Shown: positions 36,151 through 43,152 of the stretch, one piece after another
Position numbering within the stretch: position 1 is the first letter of the stretch
Layout: every line of letters starts with the position of its first letter
Source: Planctomycetota bacterium
GTDB lineage: Bacteria; Planctomycetota; UBA1135; GCA-002686595
NCBI GenBank assembly: GCA_009691855.1
Contig: SIAI01000035.1
Location: 1 to 43,152 of the forward strand
Direction of reading: 5' to 3'
Length of the DNA: 43,152 bases
Program-made: the position numbers and the translations under genes
Notes under the pieces: model-generated
The model's database searches: none
Seen by the model: only the letters and a program-made list of their open reading frames with translations
Told to the model about the DNA's origin: nothing

Positions 36151-36573
36151 GGGGCGATCCTATGCGCCGCGCCCTTGAAGCGTTGCCGAATCGAGCGCCC
36201 AGGCGGGCCCGCGGGCGCTACGCTCCCGGCGATGGTGGCTCTCGGTTCCTGCGCGAGCAGGGACCGTCTCAACGGACTGCGTCCCTTCGTCAGTGGACTG
36301 ACGGAGTTGACTGACGGGCCACGGCCCGCCTATGTGACCAACTCAGGAGGAGCCCCGCATGAACCTCGAGATCATGAGCCCCACGCAGAGCCGCCATCAC
36401 CATGAAGGCGCCACCGAGTCCCGGCCCGCGCGCGCGCAGAGCCCGGCGGTCGGGGGTCGGTCCGGTGCGGGGATAGTGTGCTGGCCCGCGCCACGTTTCC
36501 ACGCGAGCGAGCGAGGGGCGCGGCGCACGGGCGGCGGGCGGAGCGCCGCCGGTCGTCCCCTGGCCCTTTGGCC
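36151..36573. other. Intergenic region with degenerate repeat end and a possible small gene
   Basis: GGGACCGTCTCAACGGACTG (36260) resembles the right end of the CTAGCAGYCCGTTGAAAAAG family. Next come hairpins CGTCAG-TGGA-CTGACG (36288-36303) and GGGCCACGGCCC (36316-36327). An excellent ribosome-binding site, AGGAGG (36345), lies 8 bases before an ATG at 36359 (MNLEIMSPTQSRHHHEG). Its codons have high GC at third positions for about 25 residues, then the frame becomes low-complexity. No promoter is clear. Confidence 0.45.
36531..36552. terminator. Repeated 3' hairpin (copy 1)
   Basis: On the minus strand GCGGCG and CGCCGC flank a CTCCGCC loop. The same 22 bases occur at 42324-42345. It lies 22 bases beyond the stop of the minus-strand gene ending at 36574. 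No T-run. Confidence 0.4.
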
Positions 36574-39177
36574 TCACTGCTCTTCGCGCAGGCGCTCGAT
36601 CGCCGCTTCCAGCCGCTGCGGGTCGAAGCCGATCTCGAAGGGCTGCTCGTTGGGATGATTGGCGACAGCGAGAACGCGCGCAGCCGCCTCTTCGAGATAG
36701 ACCAACGGCCCGGATCGCCCGTTTCGAGCCTGGAGCACGAGTTCCACGCGAATCCGACCCGAGAATCCCGTGCGGCAGGAGAGCACCCCACCCGCTTCGA
36801 ACCAGCTCACGCCCGAGTCGGGGAAGCCGGGTAAGCCCTCGATCTCGAGCGGGGTCAGCTGCAGCCCCAGGTACAGCGGCGGATCCGGAGCGCGAAGTCC
36901 GCCCGCCAGATAGAAGTACAGCCTCGCGGCGGATTGCAGCGTGATACGCCGACTCGCACTCACGCCGTCGAGCTTCGTGCTGGAGAACCCGGGGGCCGAG
37001 ATCGCGACTTCGATCGGCTGGCCGTCGCAAAGGAGCCGCAGACGCCCGCCCTCCGCTCGGCAGTAAGCCCACTTCGCATCGGGGTCCAGACTGGGGCGGC
37101 TGAAGGCGCGAGCGCTCGAGACCGGTTGCTCGAGCTCGTCGACCAGCTCGAGCTCGAGCAGCCGAAACGCCGTGCGCAGGTCCAGCGGGTCGATCCGAGG
37201 GTCGTGGGTTGTCCCGCTCGGGTGGACGAGCAAGTCGTCGACGCTTCCGAGCACGCTGCCCGTGGGCGCGTAGACCACGCGGAGCGCATAGCCTCCCGGC
37301 CGCAGGTTCCCGAGCGTGAAGCGCCCGTCCGCCGCGAGGACACCGTGCTTCTCCACTTGCTCCATTTCGCTCGCCGCCTCGTGGCGTATGCCCTGCACCA
37401 GCACGAGGGTGGGGATCAGCGATGGATCGAGCAGCACCTGGCCCGCGAGCGTTCCCCCGGTGCCGAGCACCAGACGCGCGCCGCGGTCGCCGCGCGGGAC
37501 GAGCAGCGGATCTCCGACCCAGTTCGCCTTGCTCGCCGTGAGGGAGATCGTCGCAGAGGAGCCTTCGCCGAGGATCTCGAATCGACCCTCGGCGTCGCTC
37601 TGGCCGGGATCGAGCTCGGAATCCCTGGGGACCTTCGCGTACCCGTCCTCGACCGCGATGGGTGGGATCGAGGCGGTGATCGTGGCTCCGACGATCGCAT
37701 TGCCGCCGGAGTCGACTACCACGCCCGAGGCCGCCACGGGCAGCTCGACCAGCTTGAAGTCGCCCAGGAACTGCGACGTGGCGCGAAGCTCGCCTGGCAG
37801 GGAACGGCGCGCAACGGCGAGTTGGGTGCCCTGCTCGGACAGCAGGGTCACCGCGACGGCCGCTCCCGCGGGGACTTCCGCGAAGGGTGCGGTGTCGATC
37901 GTGAAGCGTCCGTCGGCCGAGGTCCTGCGCGACCAGGCCCCATCCATCACGAGCCCCGCGCCCATGGCCTCCAGACGCACGCGCACCGCACGCTCTCCGG
38001 CCGGCGCACCGGCCGAGTCGACCAGGCGGCCGCAGATGACCGCGACTTCCGCGCCCGTGTGCACCGCGAGCAGCACACGCTCGCCTGGTTCGCGCGGACC
38101 CGGTCCCCAGGCCTCGAGCGGCTGGGCCGAGCCCTCGCGCGTCACTCGGGCGGCGAGCGTGCGCCCGAGCGCCACGTGCTCGAACAGGACCCCCTCGCCG
38201 GTCCTCGAGACGAGCGTCTCGCCGCGCCGCCCGGCCGAGCCTGGAATGGCGCCATCGCCCGCTTCCACGAAGCTCAGGGTCGCCTCGAGCGGCCCGGGCA
38301 CGCGCTGGCCGCTCTCGTCGACGACCACGATCTCACACGAGCCATTCGGCCCGAGCACGAGCCTTCCGACCTCGCCCGACAGTAGCTCGCGGTCGACGGA
38401 GAGCTCCGCGGGCGCATCGAGGAGCCCCTGCAGAGCGACCACGAAGCTCTCGTCCGGAGCGCTCCGCATGAAGTGCGCCGCATGGCGCAGGAGCGCGATC
38501 CCATCCGGTGCCTGGCTCTGGGCCGTGAGCAGATCGAAGCTGGTCGGACCCCGGCTCTGCCGCAGCACGACGAGCGCGCGGGCGACGGGAGTGCCGACCG
38601 GATCGACGACCTGCACACGGAGGTCCGAGTCCGGGGCGAGCGTCACAGCCGCTGGACCCGTATGTTCCGTGGGGAAGGATGCGCAGCCCCACAGGCTCCC
38701 TGAGGCTGCCACCACGGAGAACCCCCGCTCCGCTGCGGGCACCTGCACGCGACCGAGCCGGTCAGCATGGTGCTCGCGCGCATCCTGTGTGTGCTCCTCC
38801 ACCTCGCTACTACGGAGCCAGGCCCGCAGACCTGCCTGCTGCCCGGAGGCCGGCGGATTCGGCCACCACCAGACCGTTGCCTCTGGAACGGGTGCGCCCG
38901 TGTCGGCCTGGACGACCTCGAGCGCGACCAGCTCGCCCTCGGGCGCGGCCGCCTGCGCGTCGGCGACGGAGGGCTCGGAACGCCCGGTTCGTGCCTGGAT
39001 CGCCGGTCGCTCCTCTGCGGAAGTCTGCGTCGCAGGTTGCAATCGAGCGCCGGCCGTGAGCGCGTGGTCGGTCTTCGGCTCTCCGCGCGCTGGCTCGCGC
39101 TCCAGCCGCAACAACACGAAGAGGACCAGGGCGGCCGTCAGCCCCGTCGACGTGAGTATCAGGGTCCTTGCTTGCAT
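36574..39177 (-). CDS. Large membrane-anchored protein with carboxypeptidase-regulatory-like domains
   Basis: An 867-residue protein. One N-terminal hydrophobic segment (LILTSTGLTAALVLFVLL) probably anchors it or serves as a signal. The rest is a string of beta-sandwich segments with the CarboxypepD_reg-like pattern: VVDSGGNAIVGATITASIP followed by DAEGRFEILGEG; ADGRFTLGNLRPGGYALRVV; VVDPVGTPVARALVVLRQS; and VDSAGAPAGERAVRVRLEA then SADGRFTIDTAPF. No enzymatic motif is visible. The start at ATG 39177 precedes the membrane segment; upstream in-frame residues are not membrane-like. A cell-surface structural or binding role is likely. Confidence 0.75.
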   Translation of the reverse strand: MQARTLILTSTGLTAALVLFVLLRLEREPARGEPKTDHALTAGARLQPATQTSAEERPAIQARTGRSEPSVADAQAAAPEGELVALEVVQADTGAPVPEATVWWWPNPPASGQQAGLRAWLRSSEVEEHTQDAREHHADRLGRVQVPAAERGFSVVAASGSLWGCASFPTEHTGPAAVTLAPDSDLRVQVVDPVGTPVARALVVLRQSRGPTSFDLLTAQSQAPDGIALLRHAAHFMRSAPDESFVVALQGLLDAPAELSVDRELLSGEVGRLVLGPNGSCEIVVVDESGQRVPGPLEATLSFVEAGDGAIPGSAGRRGETLVSRTGEGVLFEHVALGRTLAARVTREGSAQPLEAWGPGPREPGERVLLAVHTGAEVAVICGRLVDSAGAPAGERAVRVRLEAMGAGLVMDGAWSRRTSADGRFTIDTAPFAEVPAGAAVAVTLLSEQGTQLAVARRSLPGELRATSQFLGDFKLVELPVAASGVVVDSGGNAIVGATITASIPPIAVEDGYAKVPRDSELDPGQSDAEGRFEILGEGSSATISLTASKANWVGDPLLVPRGDRGARLVLGTGGTLAGQVLLDPSLIPTLVLVQGIRHEAASEMEQVEKHGVLAADGRFTLGNLRPGGYALRVVYAPTGSVLGSVDDLLVHPSGTTHDPRIDPLDLRTAFRLLELELVDELEQPVSSARAFSRPSLDPDAKWAYCRAEGGRLRLLCDGQPIEVAISAPGFSSTKLDGVSASRRITLQSAARLYFYLAGGLRAPDPPLYLGLQLTPLEIEGLPGFPDSGVSWFEAGGVLSCRTGFSGRIRVELVLQARNGRSGPLVYLEEAAARVLAVANHPNEQPFEIGFDPQRLEAAIERLREEQ

Positions 39178-39295
39178 GACCAAGCGCACTCGACAGGTTA
39201 GCGCCAGACGCCGGCGAACAGGGGCATGTGCTGGTTGGATCGGAGAGGCGTGCGCTGTAGCGGTGCACCGACCGGCGAAGGCTGAAGGCGAGTGA

Positions 39296-39339
39296 AGCGA
39301 CAAGAGGCCCCGGGTCGCCCCGGAGCCTCTTGCTTCGCT
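39296..39339 (-). terminator. Terminator hairpin of the HYR-protein gene
   Basis: AGCGA-CAAGAGGCCCCGG and CCGGAGCCTCTTG-CTTCGCT pair into a long GC-rich stem with a GTCG-type loop. It lies 50 bases beyond the stop of the gene at 39389 on the minus strand, followed by a pyrimidine-rich stretch (CTTCACTCGCCTTCAGCC). It also lies upstream of the next minus-strand gene, so it should separate the two transcripts. Confidence 0.65.
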
Positions 39340-39388
39340 GTCTACTCCGTGACGGCTGCCTGACGCAGGCCGACAAGGGTGACCGCTA

Positions 39389-42136
39389 CTAGAACGTGCA
39401 CGTGCCCGGCGGATTGATGTACTGGCTCACTCCCCCGCACGGGTACGCGCTCGAGCCGGTCGGGTTGCCGTTGTTGTTGATCATGTCAAGGATGTCCTTG
39501 ACGCACTCCTGGTACGTGCGCTGCGTGCTCGCCGGCGTCGTGTTCCCGTACGCAGCCAGCAGGCAGCAGGCCCTGTTCTGCAGGTCATCGATCGTGACCA
39601 GGCCGTTGTTGGAGGTGCAGTTGCACGCGCCCGTGCTGGGCACGCTGGTCAGCGACACCAGCGCCGAACTCCCGCACGTGATCGGCTGAGTCACGCTCAG
39701 GAACGGCACGATGCAGACGCTGGCCAGTGTCGTGACCTTACCGGGGACGACGACACCTGTGGAGCCGTTCAGCCCGTTGAAGGCCTCGTCCAGCACGTTC
39801 GCCGCCAGCTGCGCCGAGAGCATGTTGGCCATGTTCGAGGCGTTGGCGCTCAAGAGCCACGTCCTGAAGCTGGAGTAGCTATTGGTGAAAGTGTGGATGC
39901 TCCCACTGGCATCGCGCAGGACCGCTCCAGTGCCACAGGGGTTGTTGAGCAGGGTCACAACGCTCGGTAGCAGCAGTGTGTTCGACAGCAGTTTTCCTGA
40001 TGACCCCGTCAGTATCCTCTGACCGTTCGAGTTGCTCCAGAAGCCCAGCGTGAGCCCGTTCGACGGCGGGCTGTAGCAGTAGTTGCCGAACGCAACCGAT
40101 GGGTTGCAGTTGGGCGAGTCGCCGACAACCACAGGGTACGAGGTAGCCGTCGTGTGGACCCAGTTCCCCGCCGACGTGCCCTCGCTGACGGTGTAGTTGC
40201 CAGCCGGAACGGCGAAGCAAACCGTGCCGTTGGCGTCGGTGGTGCCCGCGAGGTTGCCCGGGTTGACTGCGATCGGCCAGTTGGCCACGCCGACCTCGCC
40301 GAAGTTCCGAACGCCATCGGCGTTGGTGTCGTAGAACTTGGTCGCGCAGATCTGACCGTACACGGTCACGGTCTGCGTGCACGTACTCGCGTTGCCGCAG
40401 CCATCCGTGGCCGTCCAGGTTACGGTCGTGGTCCCGACACAGAACTGCGCCGGAGCGTTGCTCGTGACGGTCGCCCCGCTACAGTCATCGGTCGCGCTTG
40501 CCGTTCCGATGTTCACGGGAATGCAGCAGGCACCACGGCCGTTCGCGGTGACGTTCGCCGGGCAGGAGATCGTCGGCGCTGTGGTGTCGGTCACCGTGAT
40601 CGTCTGCGCGCAGCTCGAGGAGTTGCCGCAGCCATCCGTGGCCGTCCATGTCCGCGTGATCACCCGGCTCGCGCAGCTCGCGTTCGGCTGGTTGACCGAG
40701 TCGCTGTAGGAGACGTTGGCGACGCCGCTGCAGTCATCCGTGGCCGAGGCCGAGCCTGTGCTGCTGGGATCGGTCGAAGCGGAACAGTCGATGCTGACGT
40801 TCCCCGGGCAGGAGATGCTCGGGCCCGTGGTGTCGGTCACGGTGATCGTCTGCGCGCAACTCGAGGAGTTGCCGCAGGCGTCGGTGGCCGTCCAGGTGCG
40901 CGTGATGACGAGGTTGCCGGCGCAGTTGCCCGGCGCGTTCGAGTCGCTGTAGTGGATGTCGGCGACGCCGCTGCAGTCGTCCGTGGCCGAGGCCGAGCCC
41001 GTGCTGCTGGGATCGGTCGAAGCGGAGCAGTCGATGCTGACGTTTCCCGGGCAGGAGATGCTCGGGCCCGTGGTGTCGGTCACGGTGATCGTCTGATCGC
41101 AGGTCGAGGTGCCTCCGCATCCGTCCGGAGCGGACCAGTGACGCGTGATGGCGAAGTTGCCGGCGCAGTTGCCGGCCGTCACGGTGTCCGAGAACGTGGC
41201 GCCCGTGCAGCCCGTCGGCGTACCCGTGTTGGAGGGATCCGTGGAGGCCGTGCAGTCGATGCTCACGCTGGGCGGGCAAACGAGCCTGCAAGGGCTGCAG
41301 CCGCTGGTGCAGTCCGTGTCGTTGCTCGTCTTGTTGCAGCTTCCGTCGAAGTTCGACGCCCGCAGGTGCGCGACGTTGGTGCGGAGGTCGGAGAAGTACC
41401 GCGCGGCGAAGGTGGCGGCGTTGTTGCAGGGGGCGTTGGCGCCGCACTTGTAGCTGACCGGGTACGTGTTGCAGGCCGGGGTCGGCATCGTGAACGTGCC
41501 GACGTACGTGCCGGAGCCGCCCGAGGCGTTGAAGCAGAAGTTGCCGGTGTCCGAGCTCTGCACGAACACCGTGATCGTGCTCCCCGTACACTCGGTCACC
41601 CCGGCGATCGTCATGGTGTAGCTGCCGCCCTGCACGACCTCCCAGTTGCCGGGACCGGCTCCCGCGGGATCCGTGCTGTCCACGCAGCTCGTGCTTGACG
41701 TCACGGTGATGTAGCCCGTACCCACCGCGTCCGTGAACGTGATCTCGGCGTGGAGCCCCGAGGACTGACCGTCCGCCGTAGCGACCAGCGTCTCACCCAC
41801 GCAGTCGTCCTCGCACACGTGCCAGGTCGTCGTGAAGGCGCCGGTCGAGTCCGCCGTCACGTCCCAGGGATCGTGGTCGGCGCCCGTTGAGGGGCTGCCG
41901 TCCGCGTGCACGACCAGCATCCGCACGCTTTCGTCGGCCGCGAAGCCCGCCCCGCTCAGGGTCGCGGTGGTGCCCGGCTGGTAGTCCGCTTGGTCGCTGA
42001 CCAGGACCGCCTGGGCGGAAGCAGACGCGCCCGCGGCAAGGGCGGCCAGGCCCACGGTTCCGAGGAGCCGAGCGAAACTGCCCATGCAGGATGCGTGAGA
42101 TGTGGGGTGAAGGTATGAACGGAGACTGCGGGACAT
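39389..42136 (-). CDS. Exported HYR/SdrD-type repeat surface protein
   Basis: A 915-residue secreted protein. ATG 42136 has a good ribosome-binding site (AGGAG, 8 bases upstream), so the signal peptide has a long n-region before GSFARLLGTVGLAALAAGAS. Residues 45-130 form an Ig-like domain (DYQPGTTATLSGAGF). From about 285 to 600 come four HYR-type units (SISCPGNVSIDC, then TDDCSGV, then RTWTATDACGNSSSCAQTI, VTDTT). Next is an SdrD_B-like domain (FYDTNADGVRNFGEVGVANW, then GTVCFAVPAGNYTVSEGTS). A C-terminal Cys-rich domain begins GLTLGFWSNSNGQRI. Likely an extracellular adhesion or matrix protein with calcium-binding B-repeat-like parts. Two HYR units are nearly identical at DNA level. Confidence 0.85.
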   Translation of the reverse strand: MSRSLRSYLHPTSHASCMGSFARLLGTVGLAALAAGASASAQAVLVSDQADYQPGTTATLSGAGFAADESVRMLVVHADGSPSTGADHDPWDVTADSTGAFTTTWHVCEDDCVGETLVATADGQSSGLHAEITFTDAVGTGYITVTSSTSCVDSTDPAGAGPGNWEVVQGGSYTMTIAGVTECTGSTITVFVQSSDTGNFCFNASGGSGTYVGTFTMPTPACNTYPVSYKCGANAPCNNAATFAARYFSDLRTNVAHLRASNFDGSCNKTSNDTDCTSGCSPCRLVCPPSVSIDCTASTDPSNTGTPTGCTGATFSDTVTAGNCAGNFAITRHWSAPDGCGGTSTCDQTITVTDTTGPSISCPGNVSIDCSASTDPSSTGSASATDDCSGVADIHYSDSNAPGNCAGNLVITRTWTATDACGNSSSCAQTITVTDTTGPSISCPGNVSIDCSASTDPSSTGSASATDDCSGVANVSYSDSVNQPNASCASRVITRTWTATDGCGNSSSCAQTITVTDTTAPTISCPANVTANGRGACCIPVNIGTASATDDCSGATVTSNAPAQFCVGTTTVTWTATDGCGNASTCTQTVTVYGQICATKFYDTNADGVRNFGEVGVANWPIAVNPGNLAGTTDANGTVCFAVPAGNYTVSEGTSAGNWVHTTATSYPVVVGDSPNCNPSVAFGNYCYSPPSNGLTLGFWSNSNGQRILTGSSGKLLSNTLLLPSVVTLLNNPCGTGAVLRDASGSIHTFTNSYSSFRTWLLSANASNMANMLSAQLAANVLDEAFNGLNGSTGVVVPGKVTTLASVCIVPFLSVTQPITCGSSALVSLTSVPSTGACNCTSNNGLVTIDDLQNRACCLLAAYGNTTPASTQRTYQECVKDILDMINNNGNPTGSSAYPCGGVSQYINPPGTCTF
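40741..41098. repeat. 243-bp tandem repeat within the HYR protein gene
   Basis: TGGCCGAGGCCGAGC begins at 40741 and again at 40984, a 243-base (81-codon) offset. The following 110-odd bases differ at only a few positions. This is recent duplication of one HYR unit within the coding sequence; a less similar unit precedes it near 40500-40740. Confidence 0.75.
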
Positions 42137-42323
42137 GAAGTTTGCTCCTGCGAAGACAGGGACGTAACCAGCCCCAGGTGAGGCCGGTGGTGCCGGGGTC
42201 TGTCTACACCCCCTCGGCTATGGCGATAGCTACGGCGATCGAACCGCGCAATCCGGACGCCAAGACTCCCATTTCCCTCTCCATCCCCTTGGCTGCCCAT
42301 CTGTGGACGCGGAACAGGCACGA

Positions 42324-42345
42324 GCGGCGGGCGGAGCGCCGCCGG
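42324..42345. terminator. Repeated 3' hairpin (copy 2)
   Basis: The same 22 bases as 36531-36552, with stem GCGGCG/CGCCGC on the minus strand, eight bases beyond the stop of the VCBS-type gene at 42353. The shared placement after two minus-strand genes supports a 3'-end function. Confidence 0.4.
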
Positions 42346-42352
42346 CCGGTCC

Positions 42353-42946
42353 CTAGCGGCAGCGGTTGAAGTGGATCTCGACGGTCTCGGAGACCTGGTG
42401 GGTGGACGCCAGATCCAGGTCGCCGTCGCCGTCCAGGTCGCCGCAGGTCACGCCCACGGGCCAGCTGCCCGTCGAGACCTGCAGACGGCTCCCAAAGGTT
42501 CCGTCGCCGTGGTTCACGAGCAAGGAGAGCGCGCGCGTCTGGTTCGCGACCACGACCAGGTCGGGGTTCGCGTCGCGGTCGAGGTCCGCGCTCAGGAAGC
42601 CGAGCGGCTCGTACCCGACCGGATACAGCGTGCTCGGGCCGAACGAACCGCTGCCCTGGTTGAGGAGCACTCCGACGTTCGCATGGTTGTCGAACGTGCT
42701 GGCGCGCTCCAGCAGGAGCGCCAGGTCGGCGCGGCCATCGCGGTCGAAGTCGGCGCTCGTGATCGCCAGGGGATTCCCGCCGGCAGGGGCGCTGGCCAGC
42801 AACACGAAGGTACCCGCGCCCTGGTTGTCGAGCAGCCGGGCGGTGTCGGTGTCCTGGCTCGCGAGCGCCAGGTCTACGTCGCCGTCGCGATCGAAGTCCC
42901 CGCCGGTGATGCCGCCCTTCGCCTTGAAGCCCGACGGGAACAGCAC
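42353..42946 (-). CDS. VCBS/FG-GAP repeat protein, 5' part missing or unclear
   Basis: A 197-residue segment of a calcium-binding VCBS/FG-GAP propeller. Four repeats each hold a DxDxDG-type loop: DFDRDGDVDLALAS, DFDRDGRADLALLL, DLDRDANPDLVVVAN and DLDGDGDLDLAST, spaced by LLNQGSGSFG-like segments. It ends HFNRCR at the stop. The only usable start is GTG 42946, in mid-propeller with no signal peptide. Upstream of about 42960 the frame becomes Arg/Ser-rich and unlike a propeller, so the gene is probably 5'-truncated or frameshifted. Confidence 0.65.
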   Translation of the reverse strand: MLFPSGFKAKGGITGGDFDRDGDVDLALASQDTDTARLLDNQGAGTFVLLASAPAGGNPLAITSADFDRDGRADLALLLERASTFDNHANVGVLLNQGSGSFGPSTLYPVGYEPLGFLSADLDRDANPDLVVVANQTRALSLLVNHGDGTFGSRLQVSTGSWPVGVTCGDLDGDGDLDLASTHQVSETVEIHFNRCR

Positions 42947-43152
42947 CGCCGCGCCCAGGCTGCCGAAGCCGACACTCCGCGGACGACGGCGCGCACTGGA
43001 GCGAGCTAGGAGTCTGCGCCACGGATCGCGAGCGGAGTGTGGTTCCCTCCGACTCCGCCTTTGAGGCGCATGCTTGGAGCTCGGTGGATCCCAAGGCGAC
43101 TCGGGGGCCGCCCTTGACTCAGCGAAGCGGTTGCGGTGCCGGCGATGCCCCG
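42947..43152. other. Window edge, no supported gene
   Basis: All frames here are Arg/Ser/Pro-rich. No signal peptide or further VCBS repeats are visible upstream of the truncated gene. The transition near 42960 may be a rearrangement junction. Confidence 0.4.

Noticed and set aside
36290..37072. Minus-strand frame overlapping the 3' end of the large surface-protein gene
   Set aside because: It conflicts with the better supported frame of the 867-residue protein and has low-complexity content.
40500..41100. Repeats as a CRISPR array
   Set aside because: The repeats are 243 bp, in frame and encode HYR domains; there are no spacers.

Overview
The window is GC-rich bacterial chromosome with tightly packed genes on both strands. 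No rRNA, convincing tRNA, CRISPR array, phage or plasmid gene is visible. The gene content suggests a Gram-negative-type cell: LPS-export ATPase, outer-membrane efflux factor, several lipoproteins and a Tat-exported copper oxidase. Large surface proteins (FG-GAP, VCBS-type, HYR), a sulfatase-fold protein, a PQQ-type propeller with EF-hands, and the C-terminal tail of the FG-GAP protein at 5966-7564 point to Planctomycetota. That assignment is an inference from family knowledge, not a search result.

Layout. 1-0.8 kb: end of a dispersed palindromic element and gene-less DNA. 0.8-3.7 kb: PaaI-type thioesterase, a coiled-coil protein and a membrane-anchored hypothetical. 3.8-5.6 kb: etfB-etfA (minus strand). 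6-7.6 kb: exported FG-GAP protein. 7.6-13.6 kb (minus strand): lptB, then a lepA-lepB2-lepB1 cluster in which the two signal peptidase I paralogues are separated by a 167-bp terminal-inverted-repeat element. 13.6-14.5 kb: a cluster of perfect hairpins and a decayed beta-lactamase-family gene. 14.5-19.5 kb: EamA transporter, rph-rdgB, an M20 peptidase lipoprotein and birA. 19.5-22 kb: two tandem beta-lactamase-fold proteins. 22-28.2 kb: a copper-resistance locus (multicopper oxidase, CusC-like outer-membrane factor, metal-binding lipoprotein and Cys-rich exported protein, divergent from a CopA-type ATPase). 28.3-36.2 kb: alpha/beta hydrolase, a second palindromic element, a sulfatase-fold lipoprotein, a probable selenoprotein, a PQQ/EF-hand protein, a CPBP protease and a CocE-type hydrolase. 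36.6-43 kb: a large regulatory-domain-repeat protein, a HYR/SdrD-type surface protein and a VCBS-repeat protein with an abruptly ending 5' side.

The most notable observation is at 31836-32282. A short thioredoxin-like lipoprotein gene has an in-frame TGA exactly where the first Cys of a CPFC redox motif is expected (U-P-F-C). A SECIS-like stem-loop lies just downstream and the gene ends at a TAG. Read through, it is one complete protein; read conventionally, it is two meaningless halves.

Second come the short non-coding palindromic elements. One family ends in CTAGCAGYCCGTTGAAAAAG, with one full copy and three partial ones. An unrelated CTAG-ended element supplies the stop codon of lepB2. 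Several small hairpin sequences recur at gene 3' ends.
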